Positions 7,456 through 16,187 of a stretch of 64,000 bases of DNA are shown piece by piece (the first letter of the stretch is position 1; every line of letters begins with the position of its first letter). The notes under the pieces were generated by a model. That model searched no databases and had not been told where the DNA came from. It saw only the letters and a program-made list of their open reading frames with translations. The DNA comes from Dyadobacter beijingensis DSM 21582 (GTDB lineage Bacteria; Bacteroidota; Bacteroidia; Cytophagales; Spirosomataceae): NCBI RefSeq assembly GCF_000382205.1, contig NZ_KB907790.1, positions 496,001 through 560,000 on the forward strand, in the 5' to 3' direction. The position numbers and the translations under genes are program-made.

Positions 7456-7567
7456 GTATCCTACCAATATTAAAAATACCGTTAGGAAGTTTGAATGCAG
7501 TGTATTGAATTTTTTGTCCGCCTGTCTCTATAATATGATTGAAAGTTATACATTCGAAATATGACAT
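7442..7567 (-). pseudogene. orphan 3' end of a toxin gene (displaced toxin tail)
   Basis: A 41-codon open frame ends at TAG 7442, with the immunity ATG (7455) embedded in its last codons. It reads IIETGGQKIQYTAF then KLPNGIFNIGRIHGIP, resembling the end of a folded exported effector domain, not random AT-rich DNA. Upstream the frame continues for a few codons and then degrades. The second copy of the immunity gene is preceded by a degenerate version of the same DNA (8740-8819), so the tail and the immunity gene were duplicated together. No intact upstream toxin domain is present. The toxin family is not identified. Confidence 0.45.
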
Positions 7568-7675
7568 AAAAATTCTTTGTATAAGTGGATTTATTTTTGT
7601 TAGCGGGCTTTTGAAATTATTGTTAACAACAAAATAGTGACATTGACAACAATTTTATTTAAGCTGCTGATTTTT

Positions 7676-7960
7676 CTAATTTTTTAGTAAGTAAATAAAC
7701 TTCTTTAGTGCTTTTTCTTTTTCATTGTATTCATGCGGCTCTAATAAAACATTTAATAATAGTTCTTCTTTTTCATAGTCATATAGGTCGATGCCCAGCC
7801 ATCCAAATTCCCAGAAGTCGATGCCGCCTCCTTTTTTAGTTGAATTAATTACAACTTGATTTAGCGTTCCGAAATCTCCGTTTTCGAAAAATCTGTATTC
7901 TATATCATAATCGTGGAGTGTTGGTTCGATCTCAATTTTGAACCAAGTTTGGTCTTTCAT
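7676..7960 (-). CDS. candidate immunity protein, IDFW paralogue 1
   Basis: 94 aa from the ATG at 7960 (MKDQTWFKIEIEP). The frame is open further upstream to a possible GTG at 8078-8080, but the chosen start aligns with the paralogue at 8141-8419 (MKTVDWFKQNVER). Both share YDIEYRFFENGDFG/YEIEYKSFVNGDFG, L-x-QV-x(2)-NST-x-KGG, IDFW and a DY...EL...L-x-P segment. No signal peptide. It is a small acidic protein in the array behind the Rhs gene; immunity is inferred from context. The 40-residue upstream extension, if translated, would be unlike the paralogue. Confidence 0.6.
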   Translation of the reverse strand: MKDQTWFKIEIEPTLHDYDIEYRFFENGDFGTLNQVVINSTKKGGGIDFWEFGWLGIDLYDYEKEELLLNVLLEPHEYNEKEKALKKFIYLLKN

Positions 7961-8140
7961 AATATCCATGATTATTTTATTCGCAGAATCTGTGTTAAGT
8001 TTGATATTTGAGGCAATATCGCTCCACCTTGTTTGCATTAATAAATGCAGTTGGTTCTTCCTGGCACTTGGTTCTAACACTTTAAACCAAGATTTTTATC
8101 CAGTACTTTATAATATTTGACTCTTGAAAGAGATATAATA

Positions 8141-8419
8141 CTATATGAGATTTAGCAGTTCTTTAAAAATTTTTTCTGTTTCTTTATTTTGATTTGGCGA
8201 CAAGAATGCATTGATTAGTTCTTCACCGAGAACATAGTCTACAAAATGGATGTTGATGTAACCGCTGCTCCAAAAATCAATTTCTCCTCCTTTTGTTGTA
8301 GAGTTGAATGCGACTTGGTCCAAGTTTCCAAAGTCTCCATTTACGAAAGACTTATATTCGATTTCATATTCGGTTAGATGTCGTTCGACGTTCTGTTTAA
8401 ACCAATCGACAGTCTTCAT
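8141..8419 (-). CDS. candidate immunity protein, IDFW paralogue 2
   Basis: 92 aa, the tandem paralogue of the gene at 7676-7960 with the same WFK, IEY, NGDFG, NSTTKGG and IDFW landmarks. Its ATG at 8419 is only 2 nt from the stop of the frameshifted immunity copy (8422-8753), so it was built to be read in one transcript with it. Short length, lack of a signal peptide and location suggest a cytoplasmic immunity protein. I cannot name the family. The distance between the paralogues (180 nt to the shorter start) contains no other gene. Confidence 0.6.
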   Translation of the reverse strand: MKTVDWFKQNVERHLTEYEIEYKSFVNGDFGNLDQVAFNSTTKGGEIDFWSSGYINIHFVDYVLGEELINAFLSPNQNKETEKIFKELLNLI

Positions 8420-8421
8420 GT

Positions 8422-8753
8422 TTAGTAAGATTTGGGAAACGCAATCAGCTTGCTAAAATCTGCCTTCCATATATCGAGTTCCAGTAGATGTCCATTGGTG
8501 TCCACATATAAGGAGGTAAGGACTTCGACGCTGTCTTGATCAACAAATTGAATTTTGCTCATTTGTTTTTCCATCGTTCTACCAAGTCTTACCTCCCGTG
8601 TGGAAATAGATGTAGGCTGCCCATGCCACCATCATCCATCGAGCAAACCAGTAAACCGTCACGCCATTCTTTGGATATAACTTGCATTGATTTACTGATG
8701 AGGAATTCAAGGAGACTTTCTTCCTGACTCGTAGCTTTTCTAGGGGATTTCAT
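8422..8753 (-). pseudogene. frameshifted duplicate of the immunity gene at 7123-7455
   Basis: Aligned base by base with 7123-7455 the sequence is very similar, but it is 332 nt long against 333. The missing base lies near 8600, where one copy reads CTCGCCATTTGG (plus strand) and this one reads CTCCCGTGTGG. The frame is lost after about 50 codons (MKSPRKATSQEESLL is intact), and the distal part (LDIWKADFSKL) is only readable in another frame. High remaining identity means the duplication is recent. The short N-terminal product would lack most of the fold. Confidence 0.8.
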
Positions 8754-8819
8754 GTATTCTACCAATGTTAAAAACGCGGTTTAGGAGTTTCAAGGCAGTT
8801 TATGAGTTAACATGCCTGT
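8740..8819 (-). repeat. second copy of the displaced toxin-tail DNA, degenerate
   Basis: The sequence just upstream of the frameshifted immunity copy aligns with the orphan toxin tail at 7442-7567 (shared ACAGGC, AAACT, TTTTTAA and ATTGGTAG blocks in the same order) but carries indels and a stop. It marks the 5' side of the duplicated toxin-tail plus immunity unit. The rest of the gap up to 9065 holds no ORF or hairpin that I can support. Confidence 0.45.
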
Positions 8820-9065
8820 AACGAACAGGGTTATTTTGACCAGTTTTTTAGAAAGGTCTTTCATTGTCGCGGATCATTGAATCGTTGCTTCGCTTCAAGT
8901 CATAACAGAGGGGCTTATAGTTAATCAATATTTTGTTTTTTGTTGGTATTGAGACGCAATCATTGAAGCTGATAGCGGGCTGAAATTTTGTCGGTTATTT
9001 ATGAATTTTTTAATTTATGGTGATAAGCTTTGTAGAATTCAGATTCTGCTAATATTTCGTGATAT

Positions 9066-9716
9066 TCAGTCGCAGAATGAATTCAACTTTCCAAGTGCCA
9101 GATTCCTAATGGTTTCAACCGAGCATCTTTTTTTAATGTACTCATCTGGATCATAGAATAATTTATCCTGGGGGCTGTATATTTTTACTTCTTTTTTTTC
9201 TATGAGCCAAACGGCATCTCTGAAATATTGAACTTTGAACAGTAGCGTGTATTTTCTATTTTTAATGGCGTTAAAGATTTTTTTTTCTTCATAATTGTGA
9301 TGATGGTCTTTGTCTTCTTGTGAATCATTGTAGTTGCACGGCTTACAGTCGGTATAATAAGCGATGTTGATGCAATCGAGCGTTGCGTGGAATTTTTTCT
9401 TTTTTAAAAACATTACAGATTGAAATGGAAACATATCGTTGGGCTTCAAATAGTCTACTATCTTTTTCGTGGAGTCATATTCGAGTGCTTGCTCACTAAC
9501 CTCATATGACAGGATCGGTATTGGTTTAAGTATCTTGATTAGAGAGTAAATTTCAAATTTTGACAATATATTTTCTTGTATAAGCGATCTTCTAAGTTCT
9601 CTACGTATTATTTTTTTTGAAACTTTGATATTTTGTTTTCCTTGGCCGATTGGTATCTGAGCGATTGTGCTCGTAAAAACAATTGCAAGGAGCAGAGCTG
9701 CTAGGTACGTTTTCAT
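9066..9716 (-). CDS. secreted protein of unknown function in the Rhs array
   Basis: 216 aa with a clean signal peptide (LAALLLAIVFTSTIAQ). The mature part is very basic at first (KVSKKIIRRELRRSL). In the middle is a Cys/His cluster, YTDCKPCNY followed by DKDHHHNYEEK, which could bind a metal. The C-terminus holds two more cysteines. No family recognised. It lies 74 nt downstream of the 88-aa gene that follows the Rhs gene and is on the same strand. Because the Rhs protein is itself exported, a periplasmic accessory or immunity role is possible, but this is inference. Confidence 0.6.
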   Translation of the reverse strand: MKTYLAALLLAIVFTSTIAQIPIGQGKQNIKVSKKIIRRELRRSLIQENILSKFEIYSLIKILKPIPILSYEVSEQALEYDSTKKIVDYLKPNDMFPFQSVMFLKKKKFHATLDCINIAYYTDCKPCNYNDSQEDKDHHHNYEEKKIFNAIKNRKYTLLFKVQYFRDAVWLIEKKEVKIYSPQDKLFYDPDEYIKKRCSVETIRNLALGKLNSFCD

Positions 9717-9790
9717 GTGAATATTATTTTAATTCTAAGATTATTTAAAAGAACAAGTCGAATGTTTGTGTCGCTCCTATTGACTTTCGC

Positions 9791-10057
9791 TTACTGATAT
9801 AGCTTATAGGTTGTGATTTTGCAATTTTCTTTACATACAATAGCTTTTATCCCTCCGCCGAGAGCTGTCGAATCCTTAGGCTGATATTCGACTATGTAAC
9901 AACAAGGCACTTCTCTGATTGTCTTTCGATACTCGTAATTAGCCTTGTGTTTTTTTGCCAGCTCATCAACATTTCGATATATTAAGTCAATCGAGCATTT
10001 TGGGGCATTCCAGGCGCTTAGCCGTAATGCGAAAGTGAGATACAGAAAATAGTTCAT
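9791..10057 (-). CDS. likely cognate immunity protein of the Rhs toxin (NTF2-like)
   Basis: 88 aa, starting 4 nt after the Rhs stop codon, the classic place for the cognate immunity gene. The N-terminus is hydrophobic (YFLYLTFALRLSAW) and may be an export signal. The C-terminal half, CCYIVEYQPKDS then ALGGGIKAIVCKENCKI, follows the pattern of small NTF2-fold immunity proteins, which end in a GG-x(2)-(I/V) strand and a K-x(3)-K hairpin. The pattern match is modest. Co-transcription with the toxin is near certain from the spacing. Confidence 0.6.
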   Translation of the reverse strand: MNYFLYLTFALRLSAWNAPKCSIDLIYRNVDELAKKHKANYEYRKTIREVPCCYIVEYQPKDSTALGGGIKAIVCKENCKITTYKLYQ

Positions 10058-10061
10058 CCTG

Positions 10062-13000
10062 TTATCGATTTAATGGATATGAGTAGAATGGATACGGATT
10101 CAATATCGAGTTGCTATATAGCAGTGTTGGGTTCTGATTCGGGACATGCCAGAAAATGTTTTGCCTGCCCACGACTGTCGAAGGGAGCCTCGATATGTTA
10201 TTATTGAAGTAAATGTCCGCTGAGCTATGAGTTTCTTGCCAAGTGACACCTAGGTTTGGGTGAGTGTGGAAAGATGCGGTTGCGTTGTTTGGTTTGTCCT
10301 GAGGAAAGATCCTGTCTTTACCTCCGGTTGGGAACATTTCGACACTCCCGTCATCAAGAAGCCAGCCGCCAAATTCGCGACCTCTTGTAAACGACCTTTG
10401 CGCGGCAACACTAACTGCCTCAAATTGCTTTCTGCTCATCGTGCCACTAGAGTTCGCGTACTTATGATAATTGACAGCTAATTGCAATTGATATGCTCCG
10501 AACGCTACGCCTCCGCCAACGAGAGCAGAAATTCCTATACCTTGTAGGTCTTCGCCATTTAGTGCTGCTCCCGTGGCGCTTCCAGTTGCACCGCCGGCGA
10601 GGGCACCGGCGCTTCCTCCTATATAAGCACCTACGACCCCGCCAGTAAATCCGCTTAATGCGCCTTTCCAAGCGGCATTGCCTATATTGCCACCACTGAT
10701 TGTCGCGAATCCCACACCGCTTGCGGCTCCTGCGGTAGCCCCTCCGATAGCGGCGCTGATCAAGCCGCCATAGCTAACTGTGATTGATGAGCCCACGGTC
10801 GCAGCCACTGTCGAGCCTATTCCAGCGGAAACTGTACCAACAGCCGCACCTCCCAACGCATGAAAAAATAGTGACCATCCGGTGGCACCCTTAGCTTTGC
10901 CTATGCGATACCCAGAAAATCCCCCAACGACTGCTCCAATTACAAAATTTATCCACTCTCCGTCAGGATCGTTGTATACCAGGGGATTGTTTCTCGCATA
11001 GGAATACCGATTGAAATCTTGTGTACTAAACGGATTCTGCACATAATTATCAACACTCAGCACCCGCCCCACAACCGGATCATACATCCGCCCATTCATA
11101 TTGATCAAATTAAAATTCGTCAAATGCTCATGTCCGGTAAATCCGCGGTACAAATAGCTGGTCGGAGCCGGTACGTTGGTGTAATCCCAGTTGGCAGGAT
11201 GACGCAGCCGTCCCCAGGCGTCGAAGTTTTGGTCGAGAATGACGGTGCCGTTGAGTGCGGTCAAGGTCAGTAGTGAGCCCAGGTGGTCGGTGTAGGTGTA
11301 GTAGTATTGGTCGGTGCCGTTCTCGCGGATGACGATGGCGGAGAGGCCTGCGGGCGTGTGGATGTAATGCAGGTGCTTGTCCGCTACGCCGGCGGTGATG
11401 TCTTTTTCGTAGCTTCCGAAATAGTAATGCGTGTTGATCAATGCGCCGTTCTTTTTCATGACACCCTTGATTCGCTGATAACCGGCATCGTAGGTATAAG
11501 TGAGCTCGTAGGGCTGGCCGGAACCGTTTTCGGTGATTTTTTCGGGCTGGTTGAACGCCGTATAGGTAATGTCCTGCGTGAGCATGGGTAGCGCGGTGGT
11601 GGGCGCAATGATGCCCGCGAGCGCGTTGAGTTTGGCAGGATGGTAGCTGAATTGCTGCCCGGCATCGGTTTTCGAGGCGATGTTGCCCGAAGGTTCGTAG
11701 GTGAGCACCTGTGCGGGCTTGCCTGCTACCGTAGCCGTGAGCAGGCGGCTTAGGTTGTCGTAAGTGAAGCTTTCTTCCTTGTTTTTAATGTAATCCTTGC
11801 GTTTAGTCAGGTTGCCTTTGGGATAATCCCAAGTCAGTTCCAGGTTTTGCACGCCGGCGGTGGAAAACAGTTTCGGAATGCCATAATCGTAATTGATCAC
11901 CGACGATTTCCCATTGCCGAGCGTGTATGCCGTGTTCTGGCCCAGGCCATTCATGCCGGTGTTGGTGTAAAGGGTTACCGAACTGTTGGTGTTTTTGACG
12001 GTCGTCGGGTAGCCATTTGCATCATAGGCATGGTTCGTGCCGAATCCGGAAGGGTACAGCACCGAAGCAATGTCCCCGTAATTATTGTAAGTATAGGTAG
12101 TTGTGTAGGCGCTGCCATCAATCGTTTCCGTAATGGTTGCTAACCGGTCGTAGGCATCGTAAGTGTAATCTGTCACGTTTCCGGCAAAACCGGTTATTTT
12201 TTCGATCTGATTGATGCCATTGCCCGACGCCCGGTATTGGTAAATCGTCGCCGGCTCTCCTGCTTTTGTTCTGGTGGCAATTCTTCCGGCGATGTCGTAG
12301 GTTAGTGTGTAGGTGGCTCCATTGGCATTGGTCTGGCTCACCAATTCTCCCAGCGAATTGTAATCGTACAGCGTGGTGCCGGCATTGGGGTCGGTCAGCT
12401 GGGTTTGGCGACCATAGGCGTCATACTGGTTACCGGCGAGTGTAACGGCACCGTTTTTAATATCCTTTACTCCTCCGTGACTAAAATGGGTGTACGCCAA
12501 GATTCCACCATCGTCCGTCGAGCTGATGACCTTTCCACTGGCATCGGTCTTTTGCGAAGTGGTACCGGTAGGAGTGGTAGTGGTGGTGGTAAGGTCGCCT
12601 GCGGCGTAGGCGTAGCCGATCGTTTTCGTGCCTAACGCGCCGCTGTTGATATTGAACGGGCGGTTATATTCATCGAACTGCGTCGTCGTCGTAATGTATA
12701 TTTCGCCTGCCTTGTAGGGCTGGGTGCTGGTAATGACATTACCCCTTGCGTCATATGTTTGAACCTGCGTGACGGGCTGGTTGCCAAAGCCTTCCGTTTC
12801 TTTTTTGATCTCGCGCCCCAGCAAGTCATACCATATTTTGACGTTCGGCCTACCGGGATGGGAAACCTGGCTGTACCACACCGCGCCGTTGGCCAGGTCC
12901 CATCCGTAGCTTTGGGTCATGTTGTAAGCAGCCGGTGCAGGAATTGTCGTAACGGTCGGCCTTCCGAATACGTCATATTGGTAAGTGGTGGTTAGCCCCT

Positions 13001-16000
13001 CGACGCTCGTTGAGGTCATTGGTTCGCCCCATTTAGGATCATAGGTCGCGGTAGAGGTCTGGCCCAGTTCGTTCACACTCGATTCGGCATAGCGGCCTTT
13101 GGGATCGTAGACGGCTGATGTATTTCGTGGCAGTGATGCAGCCGGGCCGTTCGGAGTGATGGTCGTCTTTTTGAGGTTTCCTAACGGGAAGTATTCGTAG
13201 GTGGTGACCACGTTTTTAGGAAGACCGGAGAAATCCGTTTTCGAAGTAAGCTGGCCAATGCCATTGTAAGCGTACCCCGTTGCAACTGTGAATGCTGGTT
13301 GGCCCGTCCGGGTCGTTGTAACAGTCACTGACGTCGGCTTGTTGGGCACCCCGGCCGGATAGGCTCCGTAAATGATGTCAGTGAAAGCAGTTTCCACGCC
13401 ATTATTGATGCTACTTTGCTTGACGTTGCCAAAATCGTCATATACATTTACCGTAGTGCTCGTTCTGCCTTCGAATGCCTTGTTTTCCAAAACATTGGTT
13501 GTCTTTATCCAGAAGCGCTTGGCGGCCGGAGAAACGGCCACATTGGTATTGGTTGTCTGGCTCAGGAGGGCACTCGTTGACGCCAGATAGATAGAGGTCC
13601 GGTAGGGAATCGGGGTGTAATAGGTAGTGTTGAATTCGTTTTCAGCCACTGTTTTGATCCCCGTTGCCAGGTTGTTGGCCGTTATTTTACCAAAGCCGAG
13701 AAAGCCCTTGCCTGCCCGGTGCAGCTTACAGGCTTCATAGGTGTATTGAATGGTATTGTAGCCGCCAATGCCGTTTTGCAATTTGAAATCCGAAACAGCA
13801 TATAGCGCAGGTTGTATCGCATTGAATGGGTAGGCGGTGAGATTTCCCCGGATGTAAAAGCCATTTTCATCCGTCAGTTTTTTGTAAACCCATTCAGTTA
13901 CGTGATTAAAGCCGTTTTTTACTTTTTCAAGCAGATTTTCCCTGCCTTCCTTTTTGAAATAGAAGACATCCATCGGGTTGAGGACATTCTTGAAATTGAT
14001 AATGTCGGCCCGGCGGTCGCCGTTGAAATCGCCGATCATGGGAGGCGGTGCCCCCAGGTTTACGGCGTACGTGCTGTTGATGCGATAAAAGTTGGCCCCG
14101 GTACTTGAATAGCCCTTTCCGTAGTAGACATCGAAATTCGAAGGTGCCGCAGTCTGCCACCCGTGATAAATGTCCGATTTTCCATCCCCGTTAATGTCCG
14201 CGATGCCCAGCTGGTCGCCCGTGAAAGGATCGGTATCAGGCGTTGTGTTAAATGTGAAGGGTGATTCGTAGAAGGCAATACCATTAGAAACCACCACTTT
14301 CCACGCGCCCGAAGTGGTTAATTTGGCAAGAATGTCCGTTTTGCCGTCACCATTGAAATCACCAAAATAGCTGAGGTGGTCTTTGGTTAAATAATTGGTG
14401 GAGTAATGAATGCGGCGTGCCGTCCAGCCATCGAATGTAAAGACCTCGCAATTCATACCCTTGATCAGCATGATATCGCTTTTGCCGTCGCCGTTGAAAT
14501 CGACGACGTGCACTTTGTCAGCGGTCGGCCATTCGCTGACCGCTAGTGCAAAGACGCCGGAGATTACAATGGACCCGAAATCGGGCTGGACTTTTCCGTT
14601 GTACAGGTGGCAATTGTAATTGACGGCATTGCTTCCCAGCATGGTCAGAATGTCCTGAATACCATCCCCATCATAGTCGCCCGGGAAAATGAAGTGCCCG
14701 CTGGGATGGATTTTGGAGTAACCGGTGTACGGGGATATGGTCAGCGGATCGAACTGAATGGCCGATTGTCCATTGGTTTGCCAGTCGTAATTCTGAACGG
14801 TACGATAAATGCGGAGGCTGGTCAGCGTACGATTTTGGCCCGAACCTGCAATGTTGGTCATCAAAACGTCATCTGCTCCGTCGCCTGTAAAATCATAGGC
14901 CAGGAAATCGAACGAATTGGGAATGCTTTGCTTCTTTACCACCGAGTAGGTAACAGGCGCGTCCGTCACGTTGCCGACATAGAAATCGTTCGGTTTTGCA
15001 TTGTAGGCAGGATACTTGGCGTAAACGATCATCCTGTATACGGCAGGATTCGGAATGAGACTGGCTTCCAGAAAATCGGTTAAGCCATCGGCATTGAAAT
15101 CTCCTGTGATGGTGGTCGACGAAGGGTAATCATATCCATCCGTAGTGACGGTGCTGAAATCAGCAGGCGGGTTGCCGTATTTGAAAATGGTAGCATTAAG
15201 TTGCGTGCCGTCGGTGCCTGCCTCGATGACCTCTTTTAAATAGGAATTGATGTTGTCATGGCCGTAGCTGAATTGATAGGTCTTAACGATTGATCCTTCC
15301 GCTTTCGTGGTAATCTTGTCGAGCAAGTATTTACTTTCAACACGCGTTTCATGCTCGAAACCGGCATTTTCATCGATCGTGCGGATCTTATAGTCAAATT
15401 TGACCTGATTATAGGGCGCTAATCCTTGCGCGGCATTGCCGGTGTAATTGATCTCATCGATCAGTAGTGCGAAACTGGCGTTGGTGTTGTATTTGAAGGT
15501 AATGTAATTCCCATCGGCATACAGGATGCGGGAGAGTGCCCACGTAAGCACGGTAGCAAACTGGCCGGTAAGCCTGGAATCCGGGGTGTTGCCGTACTCC
15601 ATTTTCACCCCGTCCTTTCTAGTTACCTCAAACCATTGCGGCCCGTTCCCCTGTGTGCTTTTGGAAGTGATGGTTGCGAAATTCTCACTTTCAGTGCCGT
15701 AAGTTGTGTTGGGTTCTCCGTAGTTGCCCGCTTTGGCAATCAGCCGCACGCCGTCCAGCACGAACCTGTCGCTGTTGGTCATCACAACAGGATTTGTCTC
15801 ATTGTCAAAATACATATTCCGCGTGGAGCGAGTGATTTTCGATAATCCGCCAATGTCCCAGCCCTGCCCCAGCACGCCGTTTCCTGCCATCGAATGGTAA
15901 TTGATCGAAACAGCCGGGCTGATGCCATTTGTACCGGGCGGCATCGAAACCGCCATCGCGTAGGTTGCGCCTCCTGACGCGACATTGCCGGTGCCCGTTA

Positions 16001-16187
16001 TACTGCCAACCGGCGAGCCCTGGTTTATGGCCCGACCGTCGAAGGTCGCACCCGTGGAAAGGGCTTGGTAAGTGATATTCTGAGCGGCTGCGTAAAAACT
16101 GGAAAAAGCCAGCAGGCTCCAAAAGAGCATGCAAATACGATTGGTAGTTGTTGGTAAAAGGGGTTTTTGTGTGTAATGTTTTCTCAT
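10062..16187 (-). CDS. secreted SpvB/FG-GAP/YD-repeat (Rhs-type) polymorphic toxin with JAMM-like C-terminus
   Basis: 2041 aa. Signal peptide (cleavage near residue 36, FYAAAQ); SpvB-like region about 70-300 (MPPGTNGISPAVSINYHS); FG-GAP/VCBS repeats about 355-735 (GDFNADGLTDF, VDFNGDGKSDI, GDFNGDRRADI); YD repeats about 1040-1600; Rhs core about 1640-1745 with YTDHLGSLLTL, YRGFTGHEHL and NRYSYARNNPLVYNDPDGE. A 150-residue glycine-zipper stretch follows, then a variable domain (about 1915-2041). In it, E1938, H1974-T-H1976 and S1988-x-x-D1991 fit a JAMM/JAB-type metallopeptidase, as in Tox-JAB or DUF4329 toxins. The Rhs shell would encase the toxin. No T9SS sorting domain or PAAR domain is seen, so the exit route is unknown. 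Confidence 0.88.
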   Translation of the reverse strand: MRKHYTQKPLLPTTTNRICMLFWSLLAFSSFYAAAQNITYQALSTGATFDGRAINQGSPVGSITGTGNVASGGATYAMAVSMPPGTNGISPAVSINYHSMAGNGVLGQGWDIGGLSKITRSTRNMYFDNETNPVVMTNSDRFVLDGVRLIAKAGNYGEPNTTYGTESENFATITSKSTQGNGPQWFEVTRKDGVKMEYGNTPDSRLTGQFATVLTWALSRILYADGNYITFKYNTNASFALLIDEINYTGNAAQGLAPYNQVKFDYKIRTIDENAGFEHETRVESKYLLDKITTKAEGSIVKTYQFSYGHDNINSYLKEVIEAGTDGTQLNATIFKYGNPPADFSTVTTDGYDYPSSTTITGDFNADGLTDFLEASLIPNPAVYRMIVYAKYPAYNAKPNDFYVGNVTDAPVTYSVVKKQSIPNSFDFLAYDFTGDGADDVLMTNIAGSGQNRTLTSLRIYRTVQNYDWQTNGQSAIQFDPLTISPYTGYSKIHPSGHFIFPGDYDGDGIQDILTMLGSNAVNYNCHLYNGKVQPDFGSIVISGVFALAVSEWPTADKVHVVDFNGDGKSDIMLIKGMNCEVFTFDGWTARRIHYSTNYLTKDHLSYFGDFNGDGKTDILAKLTTSGAWKVVVSNGIAFYESPFTFNTTPDTDPFTGDQLGIADINGDGKSDIYHGWQTAAPSNFDVYYGKGYSSTGANFYRINSTYAVNLGAPPPMIGDFNGDRRADIINFKNVLNPMDVFYFKKEGRENLLEKVKNGFNHVTEWVYKKLTDENGFYIRGNLTAYPFNAIQPALYAVSDFKLQNGIGGYNTIQYTYEACKLHRAGKGFLGFGKITANNLATGIKTVAENEFNTTYYTPIPYRTSIYLASTSALLSQTTNTNVAVSPAAKRFWIKTTNVLENKAFEGRTSTTVNVYDDFGNVKQSSINNGVETAFTDIIYGAYPAGVPNKPTSVTVTTTRTGQPAFTVATGYAYNGIGQLTSKTDFSGLPKNVVTTYEYFPLGNLKKTTITPNGPAASLPRNTSAVYDPKGRYAESSVNELGQTSTATYDPKWGEPMTSTSVEGLTTTYQYDVFGRPTVTTIPAPAAYNMTQSYGWDLANGAVWYSQVSHPGRPNVKIWYDLLGREIKKETEGFGNQPVTQVQTYDARGNVITSTQPYKAGEIYITTTTQFDEYNRPFNINSGALGTKTIGYAYAAGDLTTTTTTPTGTTSQKTDASGKVISSTDDGGILAYTHFSHGGVKDIKNGAVTLAGNQYDAYGRQTQLTDPNAGTTLYDYNSLGELVSQTNANGATYTLTYDIAGRIATRTKAGEPATIYQYRASGNGINQIEKITGFAGNVTDYTYDAYDRLATITETIDGSAYTTTYTYNNYGDIASVLYPSGFGTNHAYDANGYPTTVKNTNSSVTLYTNTGMNGLGQNTAYTLGNGKSSVINYDYGIPKLFSTAGVQNLELTWDYPKGNLTKRKDYIKNKEESFTYDNLSRLLTATVAGKPAQVLTYEPSGNIASKTDAGQQFSYHPAKLNALAGIIAPTTALPMLTQDITYTAFNQPEKITENGSGQPYELTYTYDAGYQRIKGVMKKNGALINTHYYFGSYEKDITAGVADKHLHYIHTPAGLSAIVIRENGTDQYYYTYTDHLGSLLTLTALNGTVILDQNFDAWGRLRHPANWDYTNVPAPTSYLYRGFTGHEHLTNFNLINMNGRMYDPVVGRVLSVDNYVQNPFSTQDFNRYSYARNNPLVYNDPDGEWINFVIGAVVGGFSGYRIGKAKGATGWSLFFHALGGAAVGTVSAGIGSTVAATVGSSITVSYGGLISAAIGGATAGAASGVGFATISGGNIGNAAWKGALSGFTGGVVGAYIGGSAGALAGGATGSATGAALNGEDLQGIGISALVGGGVAFGAYQLQLAVNYHKYANSSGTMSRKQFEAVSVAAQRSFTRGREFGGWLLDDGSVEMFPTGGKDRIFPQDKPNNATASFHTHPNLGVTWQETHSSADIYFNNNISRLPSTVVGRQNIFWHVPNQNPTLLYSNSILNPYPFYSYPLNR

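Noticed and set aside
8536..8727. 63-codon plus-strand frame
   Set aside because: It is the antisense shadow of the frameshifted immunity copy at 8422-8753.
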